DNA of 64,000 nucleotides from assembly GCA_965194505.1 (NCBI GenBank), contig OZ239144.1, forward strand, positions 558,001 through 622,000, written 5' to 3'. The notes beneath the pieces were generated by a model. It was not told the origin of the DNA. It saw only the letters and a program-made list of their open reading frames with translations, and searched no databases. The stretch comes from Hahnella aquatica (lineage in GTDB: Bacteria > Pseudomonadota > Gammaproteobacteria > Burkholderiales > Burkholderiaceae_A). The position numbers and the translations under genes are program-made. Positions 1-6,171 of this stretch are shown in pieces. Position 1 is the first letter of the stretch, and each line of letters opens with the position of its first letter.

Positions 1-274
1 TCTCATGTCGAGGGTCTGACGTGATCAGTTCCATCAGTCGGGTCACATGTGCCTTGGGTCCTTCGATCCACTGAAAGAAAACGCCGCCGCCAAAAACCAG
101 CAGGCCGGTAATTCCCAAGGGCGGGTTTCGGCGGCGAGACGTGGCCACAATGGCATCCACAGTCTTGTCATCAGCGCCTGCCGATGCATGACTGCAGTAC
201 ACGAGGTTGTAGAGCAGGTCGTCTCGTAGACCTTTGAGCGGCTCGTCCCTTTGAGGCTCATCTGGCGATGTCAT
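1..274 (-). CDS. BLUF-domain blue-light sensor, 5' part (runs off the left edge)
   Basis: The visible 91 residues match the start of a BLUF flavin photoreceptor domain, which binds FAD and senses blue light. The three key positions are present: Tyr26 in LVYCSHAS, Asn50 in SRRRNPPLGITG, and Gln68 in VFFQWIEGP, followed by the usual V-x-x-L...DPRH stretch. The start is the ATG at 274-272. The C-terminus lies outside the window, so I cannot tell whether it is a short BLUF-only protein or carries an output domain. The family match rests on motif recognition, and the pattern is distinctive. Confidence 0.85.
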   Translation of the reverse strand, partial: MTSPDEPQRDEPLKGLRDDLLYNLVYCSHASAGADDKTVDAIVATSRRRNPPLGITGLLVFGGGVFFQWIEGPKAHVTRLMELITSDPRHE

Positions 275-343
275 GGCTTTGTACCTGTTACGTTCGAGCT
301 AGCAGTCTTAGCTGACCTGTGGCGATGACAACCAGGCCTTGAA

Positions 344-643
344 TTACGCCTTTGCCCAGGCGGAGCACCATCCTGCTGCGGCAACTTGTTTACCAGCGAA
401 AATCGTACATCCGCCGGCTTTGTCCGAGGCTTTCTTGTAGAGGGCGCAGTTGGCGCAGTTTTGGCTGGCCTGGTGCTTTGGGTACTTCTTGTTGTCGACC
501 TTGGTCGTGTCGGCCTTGTAGCCAAGTGCAGCCGCCTGCGGATCTGTTTCTGCAACCATGGCCTGAGCCTGAACTGCCAATCCTGAGCCCAGTAGTCCGA
601 GTCCAACAGCCGAGTGGATAACAAAAGTGCGTCGTGAATTCAT
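344..643 (-). CDS. High-potential iron-sulfur protein (HiPIP)
   Basis: A 99-residue exported electron carrier. The start at 643 is preceded by a GGAG site; an upstream in-frame ATG would only add an unlikely extension. The N-terminus has a twin-arginine-type signal (NSRRTF at residues 2-7, then a hydrophobic stretch ending near AQA), as expected for HiPIPs that are exported folded. The four cluster ligands are Cys63, Cys66, Cys79 and Cys93 in the family spacing C-x2-C-x12-C-x13-C. HiPIPs carry electrons from cytochrome complexes to oxidases or reaction centres in the periplasm. It is a single gene, with no partner enzyme beside it. Confidence 0.93.
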   Translation of the reverse strand: MNSRRTFVIHSAVGLGLLGSGLAVQAQAMVAETDPQAAALGYKADTTKVDNKKYPKHQASQNCANCALYKKASDKAGGCTIFAGKQVAAAGWCSAWAKA

Positions 644-779
644 GTCGAGCTCCAAATGAGTGGGGGAGATGGATAGAAATGCAACTGCATAGGCTTGAAT
701 CATATTCCCAAAACCACCGCGGCCGTATCCTGACTCACCAACTTGCTGCTACGCGTAGGCGTTTAGTGACGCCTTTACT

Positions 780-986
780 TTAAATAGTGGGTTTGAGAGT
801 CTTTTGATTGATCGACTTTGTCAATCCCTCCGTGCCGGCCCGGTCTGTGGTCGATGCCTCAGCCGTATTCTCTTCCCTGAGCTTCGGAAACCTCATGCTC
901 GTACCGTCCCATTGCTGGCCACACCAGCAGCGACCTTCTGCGTTAATGATGCAAGTCCCACTCCCACAGCAACGCTCGTCTTCCAT
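780..986 (-). CDS. Small cysteine-rich conserved hypothetical protein
   Basis: A 68-residue protein with an excellent ribosome-binding site (AAGGAG) just before its ATG. Its N-terminus contains CCGSGTC and then CWCGQQWDG, five cysteines within about 18 residues, which suggests metal or iron-sulfur binding. I recall similar short CCG-x-G-x-CIIN...CWCGQ proteins annotated only as hypothetical in Burkholderiales. The C-terminal third is polar and has no recognised motif. It lies between the HiPIP gene and a small membrane protein but is too far away to be clearly co-transcribed with either. Function unknown. Confidence 0.65.
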   Translation of the reverse strand: MEDERCCGSGTCIINAEGRCWCGQQWDGTSMRFPKLREENTAEASTTDRAGTEGLTKSINQKTLKPTI

Positions 987-1157
987 CTCAACTCCTTCGA
1001 AAAGTTGTTGTCAATTTAAGCAGCATAATGCGCCAGCTTGGGAGGGAAACGTTCGAACCACGCAGGCTCAGTGGGCAACGATCCGTAAGAGCTTTCTTTG
1101 AGTAGGGGCATGCTGCGCGTGTGGGATGCGGAGCGTTGCAGATACTAGATTCGGTGC

Positions 1158-1289
1158 ATGGATACGAATCGCGCAACCAAATCAAAAAACAGGGCAGTCA
1201 TCACATACGTTGTGCTTGTTGCACTCTTTGTGCTGATCTTTGGGGGGCTGTCGCTCTTGAGCCTTTTCCTTGATAACGTGAAACTCTGA
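1158..1289 (+). CDS. Small single-span membrane protein
   Basis: A 43-codon frame with a basic N-terminus (TNRATKSKNR) followed by one long hydrophobic helix (about residues 14-37) and a short polar tail. This is the typical shape of small inner-membrane proteins. There is no strong ribosome-binding site, so the call rests on composition alone. The overlapping frame on the other strand looks less protein-like. No family recognised. Confidence 0.4.
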   Translation: MDTNRATKSKNRAVITYVVLVALFVLIFGGLSLLSLFLDNVKL

Positions 1290-1452
1290 TCGCGCGGGCA
1301 TCCGCTCGAGGGATGATTAAGGAACGCCATCGCCTGTTGCTCAGGCCAGCCGTAATCAGAACCTTGTGACGATTCAAGCCATGTAGAGCTCCCAGCCGGA
1401 GCCTAAAAGGCCCCGGCCTGTGAGGTTGAGACGTTACTTGGTCATTTGGAGA

Positions 1453-1803
1453 TCACTGACCAGTATGATTTGCAGCAATAAAATTGCCCACCGGGGTGAA
1501 AAACATAAAAAGACCGGTCTTGGCTTTGTCCGTCGCTGCTGAGTTCTTGTAAGTCACTCGCCATTCCTTCCCCTTTTTACCGTCAATCATTGATATGGAC
1601 TCATGTTTGACGGCAGACCAACTTGCCTCGAGCTTTCCGCCCTTGACAAGGCCCTCCTTGCGTTGATCGGCACACCTGATCACGACGGCCTCTGCTGCGG
1701 GCTTCGAGCCATGGAAATGACATCCATCGCCAGGGCCCGCTAGGGCGGGATTGGCGAGGGTGGCGGCAATCGACAAACCAATGGTTATGAATAATTTTTT
1801 CAT
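1453..1803 (-). CDS. Exported DUF6488-family protein
   Basis: A 116-residue protein with a clear Sec signal (KKLFITIGLSIAATLANPALA, cleavage near residue 22) followed at once by GPGDGCHFHG, a Cys/His motif that suggests metal binding. The rest is a small beta-rich domain. I recognise it as the DUF6488 type that occurs next to HupE/UreJ genes. It lies 18 bases downstream of the HupE-like gene and is very likely co-transcribed with it. It probably handles a transition metal in the periplasm; this is inferred from the context and the His/Cys motif only. Confidence 0.75.
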   Translation of the reverse strand: MKKLFITIGLSIAATLANPALAGPGDGCHFHGSKPAAEAVVIRCADQRKEGLVKGGKLEASWSAVKHESISMIDGKKGKEWRVTYKNSAATDKAKTGLFMFFTPVGNFIAANHTGQ

Positions 1804-1821
1804 GATGAATCCTTTGAATGA

Positions 1822-2607
1822 TTAAAGTGAATTACGGCTCTTGTCGGTGGTGTTTTCGATGTCCATGTCCTCATGGATATGGCGGTGCTCCTCAAAGGGA
1901 AAGCGGAAGGTTTCACCGTTGACATCGTGCTGATAACCATGCAGCTGGGCAAAGAGCAGGTAGACACCGGCTGCGATCAAGCCAAGGTTTGCCGTGTAAC
2001 TGAACCTCGCAAAGGAATCCCTTTTGCGCCAGATTGAAAGCACACCGACCATCACGACTAGCGCAGCGATCTGTCCTAACTCCACCCCTACATTGAAGCT
2101 CAGAATTCGCATCAGCATCTGCCAGGAGTCGTCTCCAAGCGGGAGTTGCTGCAGCCGGGTGGATAAGCCGAAACCATGAAGAAGCCCGAAGATAAAGACC
2201 ATCTTCACTAGGTTCGGCGAGGGCATATTGAAATGCTTCTGAAACCCTCCGTTATTATCAAAGCCCTTGTAAATCACGCTGATTGCGATGATTGCGTCAA
2301 CAAGCCAGTAGTTCCAGATGATCTTGAAGAACGTGGCAAAGATCAACGTAATACAGTGGCCGATCGTGAAGATCGTGACAAACTTCACAACATCTCGGAA
2401 GGTGGTTAGGAAGAACACCACCCCGAACAGAAAGAGCAGGTGGTCGTATCCAGTCAGCATGTGACTTGCACCCAAGCCAACGTACTGAAGGTAACCCCCG
2501 TCAAGCATACGCTGCTTGTCCTCTTCGCTGATGCCGTGTGCGAGCGCAACCAGAGGGAAAGCGACAAGCAAAAATAGCCCCAATTTCTGGGGAAGGCTGA
2601 ATTTCAT
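1822..2607 (-). CDS. HupE/UreJ-family membrane protein
   Basis: A 261-residue protein with a signal-like N-terminal helix and about six further membrane segments. The family signatures are visible: GYDHLLFLFGVVFF, GLLHGFGLS and FNVGVELGQ, whose His and Glu residues lie in the membrane core. HupE/UreJ proteins are linked to nickel (or cobalt) uptake for hydrogenase and urease. No hydrogenase or urease genes are nearby, so the substrate here is open. The C-terminal tail is rich in His, Glu and Asp. It sits between a His-rich exported protein upstream and a DUF6488 protein downstream, likely one operon. Confidence 0.85.
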   Translation of the reverse strand: MKFSLPQKLGLFLLVAFPLVALAHGISEEDKQRMLDGGYLQYVGLGASHMLTGYDHLLFLFGVVFFLTTFRDVVKFVTIFTIGHCITLIFATFFKIIWNYWLVDAIIAISVIYKGFDNNGGFQKHFNMPSPNLVKMVFIFGLLHGFGLSTRLQQLPLGDDSWQMLMRILSFNVGVELGQIAALVVMVGVLSIWRKRDSFARFSYTANLGLIAAGVYLLFAQLHGYQHDVNGETFRFPFEEHRHIHEDMDIENTTDKSRNSL

Positions 2608-2667
2608 AAAGACTCCTTTGAAAACGAATAAACGTCGCTCCTTCTCAAAGGAGCGACTACTCCGAGA

Positions 2668-3018
2668 TCAAAGAAGTATCTGCGGCGGGCGCAACAATCC
2701 CTCGAGGAAGATGTCTGGTGGTTGCGCAATGAGCAGCACCGGCTGCTTGTGGCTCGCAAATCCGTTCAGTTTTGCGCCCTCACCGTCGAGCAGGCCGACT
2801 GATTGAAAGCTGTCCCCACTGTGGGCATGTGTTCCCGCAGCATCATAGTGCCCGACATGCACTGCGAAATCGTCGTGATGGTGATGGTCCAGCATCAATT
2901 CGTGTGCTGTGGCCACGTGAAGCGTGTTGTGAGCGGAAACCCCCAAGCCTGCTGCTGATCCAATGACCAGCTGCAAGCAGACAAGAACGAGCACAAAGGG
3001 ATTTTTTGAACAGATCAC
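2668..3018 (-). CDS. Exported histidine-rich protein, CzcI-like layout
   Basis: A 116-residue protein that probably starts at a GTG (3018). It has a hydrophobic signal, then a His-rich region (DHHHHDDFAVHVGH) and a C-terminus ending in EGLLRPPQ. The layout of signal, His cluster and a final RPP motif resembles the small CzcI/metal-resistance-associated proteins, but similarity is limited. It is the first gene of the probable operon with the HupE-like and DUF6488 genes. I infer periplasmic metal binding or sensing. The start codon is uncertain because no strong ribosome-binding site is seen. Confidence 0.6.
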   Translation of the reverse strand: MICSKNPFVLVLVCLQLVIGSAAGLGVSAHNTLHVATAHELMLDHHHHDDFAVHVGHYDAAGTHAHSGDSFQSVGLLDGEGAKLNGFASHKQPVLLIAQPPDIFLEGLLRPPQILL

Positions 3019-3095
3019 GACCGTAGTTTAGCTCGGCACAGTGCTGAGAGAACAAGCACTCCCCGCGCCAACTTCGTGTTCCCGAAGATTTGGAG

Positions 3096-3141
3096 TGGTG
3101 GACGGCACAGGGTTCGAACCTGTGACCCCTGCCGTGTGAAG
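3096..3141 (-). repeat. Distal attachment-site repeat: 46-base copy of the tRNA-Val 3' end
   Basis: An exact 46-base copy of 36197-36242, the 3' part of tRNA-Val including the encoded CCA, T arm and anticodon-stem 3' side through the anticodon loop, in the same orientation. Beyond 3141 the similarity stops (GACGCC against GCAGTG), so this is a fragment and not a tRNA gene. Such fragments mark the far end of elements integrated by tyrosine recombinases into tRNA genes. Confidence 0.88.
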
Positions 3142-3417
3142 ACGCCAGCCAGTTTTTATTCTCAATAAAAATCAATGGCTTATAAGAATTCTGAGCCGCT
3201 GTAGTTAAAAAGTAATTAACTCACGGGCACGGGTTCTGCTCAGAACCAGGGTCTGCTCACAAGCAGGGCCTGCTCATGAAGTGTCCGGAAACAGGACAGA
3301 AAAAGAGCAGAGCCTGTTCTGGGACACACGAGATCGGTTCCATTCTGGGCTCCGATCATCTTGCTCAAAAGTAGCGTAGACGCTTTAATAGGGAACTAGA
3401 CACCATTAACGAACGTC
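3142..3417. other. Gene-free stretch inside the island end, with an imperfect inverted repeat
   Basis: No coding frame is convincing here. At 3282-3326 it holds an imperfect inverted repeat, TGTCCGGAAACAGG facing CCTGTTCTGGGACA. The left arm plus the next bases (TGTCCGGAAACAGGACA) recur exactly at 30105-30121. Several CTGCTC-type short words precede it (3250-3276). Confidence 0.5.
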
Positions 3418-3711
3418 GTGATGAGACCCTCCGAGGCATTGGCTGCGCACCGAAATGAGATTCGTGAGATTGTTCGATCCCATCGAACGCTAAACGCACG
3501 GGTTTTTGGATCTGTGCTGAACGAATCAGACACAGAGGAGAGTGACCTCGACATCCTCGTCGACACCACGGAGGAAACCACTCTGTTTGATTTAGGTGCC
3601 ATCCGTTTCAAGCTTCGTCACTTGTTGGGTGTCCGAGTTGATGTACTCACGCCCGATGGGCTTCCTGACAAATTCCGCCAAGCAGTAATTGCTGAGGCAC
3701 GTCCGGTATGA
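3418..3711 (+). CDS. MntA-like minimal nucleotidyltransferase antitoxin
   Basis: A 97-residue protein with the nucleotidyltransferase signature: GSVLNESDTEESDLDILVD (G-S, then D-x-D after about 12 residues) near residues 37-55, and a later D in VDVL. Such MNT proteins form toxin-antitoxin pairs with HepT RNases and neutralise HepT by adding AMP. The frame opens with GTG-ATG and either could be used. It overlaps a HepT-like start by four bases (ATGA), but that partner stops after 22 codons, so the antitoxin is now orphaned. Confidence 0.8.
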   Translation: MMRPSEALAAHRNEIREIVRSHRTLNARVFGSVLNESDTEESDLDILVDTTEETTLFDLGAIRFKLRHLLGVRVDVLTPDGLPDKFRQAVIAEARPV

Positions 3712-3776
3712 GTCGCCACTGGCTCAGAGTTGCGGACGACTTGGAGGTTGACGCAATGGGCGACATCTCGTCCTAA
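3708..3776 (+). pseudogene. Truncated HepT-like toxin start
   Basis: The frame begins with an ATG overlapping the MntA stop by four bases, as in intact MntA/HepT pairs. It reads MSRHWLRVADDLE and reaches a stop after 22 codons, against about 110-140 in HepT. The beginning resembles HepT N-termini. From about 3750 the DNA instead reads as another toxin fragment in a different frame, so a deletion fused two modules here. Confidence 0.5.
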
Positions 3777-3907
3777 ACGAAACTCACAAGGTTCGCAGGT
3801 TGAAACTCATATCCGACATTTCCGTGACGGAGGAGGGACAGTTGGTGGTGATGGTGATTACCGTCGTAGCAACCAGTAAGTTTGAAGAGTATGGAGTTTC
3901 ACCATGA
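3752..3907 (+). pseudogene. 3' fragment of a DUF4258-like toxin
   Basis: An open frame without its own start ends in a stop that overlaps the DUF2283 start codon by four bases. Its last 50 residues read like a small toxin C-terminus (HKVRRLKL, then a hydrophobic strand LVVMVITVVATSK). DUF4258 toxins commonly precede DUF2283 antitoxins with such an overlap, so I read it as the remaining 3' part of that toxin. The 5' part was lost in the deletion that also cut the preceding HepT. Confidence 0.45.
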
Positions 3908-4104
3908 AGACTGAATACGATCGGCATGCAGACGCCATTTACATCCGTTTGCTTGCGGCCACTGTGGTTGAGAGCAATGAGGTCCGTCCCGGCGTGGTGT
4001 TGGACGTTGATGCCGATGGCAAAGTACTTGGCATTGAAATGTTGGATGTAAGCGAGCGCACCCATAACCCCCGAGAATTGGCCATGGAGTTGATGGGTGA
4101 GTGA
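3904..4104 (+). CDS. DUF2283-family protein, probable antitoxin
   Basis: A 66-residue protein with the DUF2283 pattern: YDRHADAIYIRL at the start, ESNEV in the middle, then VVLDVDADGKVLGIEMLDVSER. These small proteins usually sit beside DUF4258 toxins and are regarded as antitoxins. Here only a toxin tail precedes it, overlapping the start by four bases. The protein itself looks complete. Confidence 0.8.
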   Translation: MKTEYDRHADAIYIRLLAATVVESNEVRPGVVLDVDADGKVLGIEMLDVSERTHNPRELAMELMGE

Positions 4105-4174
4105 TCGGCTCAGAGATGCTCATCACTCGGCGTCCTATGAGTATTCCGGGTTAGGGCCTGATGAGGGAGAACCT

Positions 4175-4381
4175 ATGAAATACGCAGTTGTTATGGAGCG
4201 TGCGGAACATAATTTTTCGGCATTCGTTCCAGATCTGCCCGGGTGCATTGCCACCGCGGGCTCTATCATCGAGCTTGAGCAGGAGATTAAGAAGGCCATA
4301 TCCTTCCATATCGACGGACTCAGGGAGGATGGAATGACAGTGCCTGAGCCGAATTGTTCAGTTGAATACGTCGAAGTCTAG
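4175..4381 (+). CDS. HicB-family antitoxin (orphan)
   Basis: A 68-residue HicB-type partial RNase H fold: KYAVVMERAEHNFSAFVPDLPGC near the start, then a helix (IIELEQEIKKAISFHIDGLREDG) and a P-E-P linker. The start at 4175 is chosen because of the GAGGGAGA site before it and because HicB homologues begin with MKYxVV. It normally blocks HicA, a small mRNA interferase, but no HicA gene is beside it, and there is no C-terminal DNA-binding domain. Confidence 0.82.
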   Translation: MKYAVVMERAEHNFSAFVPDLPGCIATAGSIIELEQEIKKAISFHIDGLREDGMTVPEPNCSVEYVEV

Positions 4382-4437
4382 ATCTGGTTAACGATCTGTC
4401 TCGTCGCGACTTTTTTCAGATCCCATATCTCCGACAC

Positions 4438-4602
4438 TTGAGGGTCGAGGCAGTGATTACCGCGGCTGAGGAGGGTGGATTTATCGCTCACGATCCGAGG
4501 ACAGGGACGACCACTAAAGGTGAGAGCGTCGAGGAGGCCTCTGCGAACCTGCTTGAGGATGTTCAACTATTTCTTGAGACGTCTCCAGAAAAAAACACTT
4601 GA
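4438..4602 (+). pseudogene. Fragment of a second HicB-like antitoxin
   Basis: A short frame of about 50 residues, opening at TTG 4438 or GTG 4453, reads VITAAEEGGFIAHDPRTGTT, then KGESVEEASANLLEDVQLFLE. This is the HicB-fold pattern of strands then helix, of a different subfamily from the preceding HicB. There is no convincing ribosome-binding site and the N-terminus looks incomplete. A HicA partner is missing. Confidence 0.45.
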
Positions 4603-4618
4603 GGCCTTAGTGGACCAA

Positions 4619-4882
4619 ATGCCCAGCTTTGATCGCATCACCCAGGAGCCGGGCAAGATGGGCGGGCGGGCGTGTATTCGACGCTTGCGTGTGACCGTAA
4701 GCATGATCGTTGGCCAGATTGGCGCGGGTCGCACAAGCGCTGAGATACTTGCCGACTACCCTTACTTAGAGGCTGAGGATTTGAGCCAGGCCTTGAGATA
4801 TGCAGCTTGTCGAGCCGGTGAGGTTGAGATTACGTCAGGGGAATTTTCACGCAGATTGGTATCGGACGTAACGAAAACCTGA
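4619..4882 (+). CDS. DUF433 antitoxin with a replaced 3' end
   Basis: The first 75 or so residues are a typical DUF433 protein (MPSFDRITQEPGKMGGRACIRR, ..SAEILADYPYL, DLSQALRYAACRAGE). DUF433 proteins are antitoxins with a winged-helix-like fold that pair with DUF5615 PIN-like toxins. The normal C-terminus should come just after AGEVEI and be followed by the toxin on the same strand. Instead the frame runs on into the antisense of a second, opposite DUF5615 gene, adding about 14 unrelated residues. Its toxin is gone. Confidence 0.65.
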   Translation: MPSFDRITQEPGKMGGRACIRRLRVTVSMIVGQIGAGRTSAEILADYPYLEAEDLSQALRYAACRAGEVEITSGEFSRRLVSDVTKT

Positions 4883-5022
4883 AAGCCTCCGGCCTCAGCC
4901 ATCGCCAGCAGTTCACCATTTCTAAGCGTTGACCACCCAAGCTCGTAGGCTGTTGAGACCTCATGGCCAGATAAAAACTCTCTGAGAGGCACAGGCGTGC
5001 CTTGGTCAAACAGAACCTTCAC
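4762..5022 (-). pseudogene. DUF5615 PIN-like toxin with its C-terminus replaced
   Basis: Residues 1-56 are a good DUF5615 toxin start: MKVLFDQGTPVPLREFL with the acidic Asp6, HEVSTAYELGWS, NGELLAMAEAGGF, and FVTSDTNLRE with the second Asp. After that the family should continue about 40 more residues (a strand and a helix). Here the frame reads antisense DNA of the plus-strand DUF433 gene. The start overlaps the stop of its antitoxin by four bases. Probably inactive. Confidence 0.65.
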
Positions 5023-5240
5023 GCAGCAGTGAACGAGTGCTTGGCCGCGAACTCCAGAACTGCCCTTGCCTGGGCAAGCCTTACACCCGGAAAGAGCTCG
5101 GTGAATTCCTTTACCGACACACCATCCTCAAGATTCTCTAACAGCGCTGCAAGGGGTACCCGAGAGCCAACAAAAACCCAAGCGCCACTGACTCTATCTG
5201 CAGAGCTTTCGACTTCGGGGCAATTTGACCAATCAATCAT
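5019..5240 (-). CDS. DUF433-family antitoxin
   Basis: A 73-residue protein of the DUF433 type: IDWSNCPEVESSADRVSGAWVF, RVPLAALLENLEDG, VKEFTELFPGV, AQARAVLEFAAKH. It is the intact antitoxin of a minus-strand module whose toxin (immediately downstream, four-base overlap) has lost its C-terminus. It belongs to a different DUF433 subgroup from the plus-strand copy at 4619. Confidence 0.8.
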   Translation of the reverse strand: MIDWSNCPEVESSADRVSGAWVFVGSRVPLAALLENLEDGVSVKEFTELFPGVRLAQARAVLEFAAKHSFTAA

Positions 5241-5410
5241 TCAAAGATGCTAGCACCTGAAAGTCGCTTCGTCATGCCTTCGTCTTCAAACGCACGCTGA
5301 AGTACGCGGCTTACACCCAACACTTCCTGCAAAAATCAATTTTTTGACCGCAGGTACCGCAGTCGCGTCGGAGCTTTGCGAGAGGAAAATGATGAGACAC
5401 TTCTAAGTGG

Positions 5411-5458
5411 TGCAATCTTATAGATTGCATAAAGTACGTGCGCACACTACACTTTATG
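5411..5458. promoter_or_regulatory. Candidate operator of the left higBA module: two inverted repeats
   Basis: TGCAATC and GATTGCA (5411-5429, 5-base spacer) form a perfect inverted repeat. It is followed by CATAAAGT (5428-5435) and ACTTTATG (5451-5458), a second perfect pair with a 15-base spacer. They end one base before the higB start codon, where HigA-type antitoxins usually bind to repress their own operon. There is no Shine-Dalgarno sequence between the repeat and the start, so a very short or absent leader is possible. Confidence 0.55.
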
Positions 5459-5459
5459 A

Positions 5460-5738
5460 GTGATCAAACATTTTCAGCACAAAGGCCTTGAGCGCTTCTT
5501 TCGCCGTGGCGAAACCAAGGGTATCCAGGCGCAGCATCAACAGAGGATTCAACGGATCTTGGATTTACTCGACGATGCCAGCAAACCGCCAGAGTTAGCA
5601 ATTCCTGGCATGTTCTTGCACCCGCTCAAGGGTCACAGGAAAGGCCAATGGGCTATGACTGTCTCGGGAAACTGGCGCATCACATTCGCTTTCGATGGTG
5701 AAGATGTCATCGTCGTCAACCTAGAGGACTATCACTAA
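5460..5738 (+). CDS. higB: HigB-family toxin (RelE/ParE fold)
   Basis: A 92-residue protein beginning at a GTG with IKHFQHKGLERFFRRG, the standard opening of HigB toxins. It continues with the RELE-fold pattern LHPLKGHRKGQWAMTVSGNWRI and ends in VVNLEDYH. HigB proteins cleave mRNA on the ribosome. The higA antitoxin follows after one base, toxin first, as usual for this family. Both genes look intact, unlike the other modules in this stretch. Confidence 0.9.
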   Translation: MIKHFQHKGLERFFRRGETKGIQAQHQQRIQRILDLLDDASKPPELAIPGMFLHPLKGHRKGQWAMTVSGNWRITFAFDGEDVIVVNLEDYH

Positions 5739-5739
5739 T

Positions 5740-6048
5740 ATGGCTACTCAATCACTACGTAATCCCAATCGTCGGCCAACTCATCCTGGTGCCGTGCTGC
5801 GTGAAGATGTCCTGCCTGCGCTCAAGATGACCCAGAAAGACTTTGCCGATTGGATCGGTGTGTCCCGCCTTAGCGTCTCTGAACTCGTAAATGAAAAACG
5901 CACGGTGACACCGGACATGGCCATGCGTTTAGGTAAGGCACTAGGTAACGGACCGCAGATTTGGTTGCGTATGCAACAAACTTTGGACCTCTGGGACTTG
6001 GACCAGCGCGACACCTATCGCTCCATCAAGACGCTGGAACTTGTCTAG
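5740..6048 (+). CDS. higA: HigA-family antitoxin (XRE helix-turn-helix)
   Basis: A 102-residue HTH protein: RRPTHPGAVLREDVLPAL at the start, the HTH at about residues 30-60 (MTQKDFADWIGVSRLSVSELVNEKR broken over two helices), then MAMRLGKALGNGPQIWLRMQ. It neutralises HigB and represses the operon, probably through the inverted repeats at 5411-5458. Confidence 0.92.
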   Translation: MATQSLRNPNRRPTHPGAVLREDVLPALKMTQKDFADWIGVSRLSVSELVNEKRTVTPDMAMRLGKALGNGPQIWLRMQQTLDLWDLDQRDTYRSIKTLELV

Positions 6049-6171
6049 ACACGGCATTTGTTCAGGGTTCTCCAGGACCGCACCTGCATGATACTTTTTA
6101 AGCCACTCAAGGGTTGGTTTTCGTAGATCTATGACAGGTACCTTGTTTAAACTCCGCAAACAGGGCGAGGT

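Noticed and set aside
47..229. A 60-codon plus-strand frame and a 72-codon minus-strand frame at the left edge
   Set aside because: Both are other-frame readings of the BLUF gene, whose key residues are in a third frame running off the edge.
1360..1440. Hairpin CCGGAGCC/GGCCCCGG downstream of the DUF6488 gene
   Set aside because: One mismatch in the stem and no T-run on either strand; not convincing as a terminator.
3096..3175. A possible second tRNA-Val gene at 3096
   Set aside because: Only the 3' 46 bases match; the 5' half (D arm and acceptor 5' strand) is absent, so it is an attachment-site fragment.
5941..6159. A 72-codon minus-strand frame beginning MRSLNKVPVIDLRKPTLEW
   Set aside because: The first 35 residues sound protein-like, but it soon runs antisense through higA, has no ribosome-binding site and no family. 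At most a gene scrap.
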